Position numbers and translations under genes: made by a program. Source: Candidatus Neomicrothrix sp. UBA881 (GTDB lineage: Bacteria; Actinomycetota; Acidimicrobiia; Acidimicrobiales; MedAcidi-G1). From it: a stretch of DNA of 13,922 nucleotides. This document shows, one piece after another, positions 13,876 to 13,922 of the stretch (positions are counted from its first letter, which is position 1; every line of letters begins with the position of its first letter). Where the stretch lies: contig DBFL01000027.1 of NCBI GenBank assembly GCA_002294285.1, forward strand, positions 1 to 13,922. Direction: 5' to 3'. A model generated the notes under the pieces. It was not told where the DNA came from and ran no database searches. It was given only the letters and a program-made list of their open reading frames with translations.

Positions 13876-13922
13876 ATGAGCAAAGATAAAGTAATTGTTA
13901 ATAGTTGGAATGAATGGGATCC
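13876..13922 (+). CDS. Probable glycine amidinotransferase-type protein, 5' fragment
   Basis: Only 15 full codons are inside the window: the fragment reads MSKDKVIVNSWNEWD with a following CC, consistent with Pro. The SWNEWDP block resembles the conserved start of arginine:glycine amidinotransferases, where SYNEWDPLEEVIVG is typical. Those enzymes move the amidino group of arginine to glycine to give guanidinoacetate and ornithine. The ATG follows the creatinase TGA with no gap, so the two genes are surely co-transcribed. With so few residues the call rests on one motif and the context. Confidence 0.6.
   Translation, partial: MSKDKVIVNSWNEWD

Noticed and set aside
1..13922. CRISPR array, insertion sequence, prophage or toxin-antitoxin locus
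   Set aside because: I looked for short direct repeats with regular spacing, transposase motifs and small paired ORFs, and saw none.

Overview
The window looks like chromosomal DNA from a compact, fairly AT-rich actinobacterium. The GC content is roughly 40-43% by eye. The evidence for the phylum is threefold: the core order metG-tatD-rpf-rsmA-ispE, the actinobacterial-type Rpf domain with its CES...WPVCG signature, and two very small basic ribosomal protein genes (bL37-like and bS22-like) of the kind described from mycobacterial ribosomes. Low GC plus tight overlapping genes suggests a streamlined, perhaps marine or freshwater lineage (for example Acidimicrobiia-like); that placement is inference.

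Layout. (1) 2-1049, plus strand: the 3' part of an amidohydrolase of the MTA/SAH deaminase type, overlapping a DUF985-type cupin. (2) 1038-5512, minus strand: an apparent operon read from the right, consisting of the bL37-like gene, two permeases and a double-ATPase of a BMP-type (nucleoside-like) ABC importer, then an SDR oxidoreductase. No substrate-binding lipoprotein gene is present in it. (3) 5600-7505, plus: ychF overlapping rsmI. (4) 7544-12388, plus: metG, tatD, a short membrane-anchored Rpf-domain protein, rsmA and ispE, which are mostly abutting or overlapping. (5) 12385-12483, minus: the bS22-like gene, tail to tail with ispE. (6) 12557-12632, plus: tRNA-Gln(TTG) with an encoded CCA. 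(7) 12652-13922, plus: a clear creatinase, and directly abutting it the first 15 codons of what looks like a glycine (arginine:glycine) amidinotransferase, cut by the window end.

How it fits together. Most of the window serves translation: ribosomal proteins bL37 and bS22, the ribosome-associated ATPase YchF, the 16S rRNA methyltransferases RsmI and RsmA, MetRS and tRNA-Gln. Added to this are isoprenoid precursor synthesis (IspE) and cell-wall remodelling (Rpf). The left part suggests nucleoside or purine uptake and deamination. The right edge is the most unusual: a creatine-hydrolysing enzyme paired with a creatine-pathway-type amidinotransferase, starting 19 bases after a tRNA gene. No CRISPR array, insertion sequence, phage gene or large repeat was seen, and no stretch over 300 bases lacks a gene.
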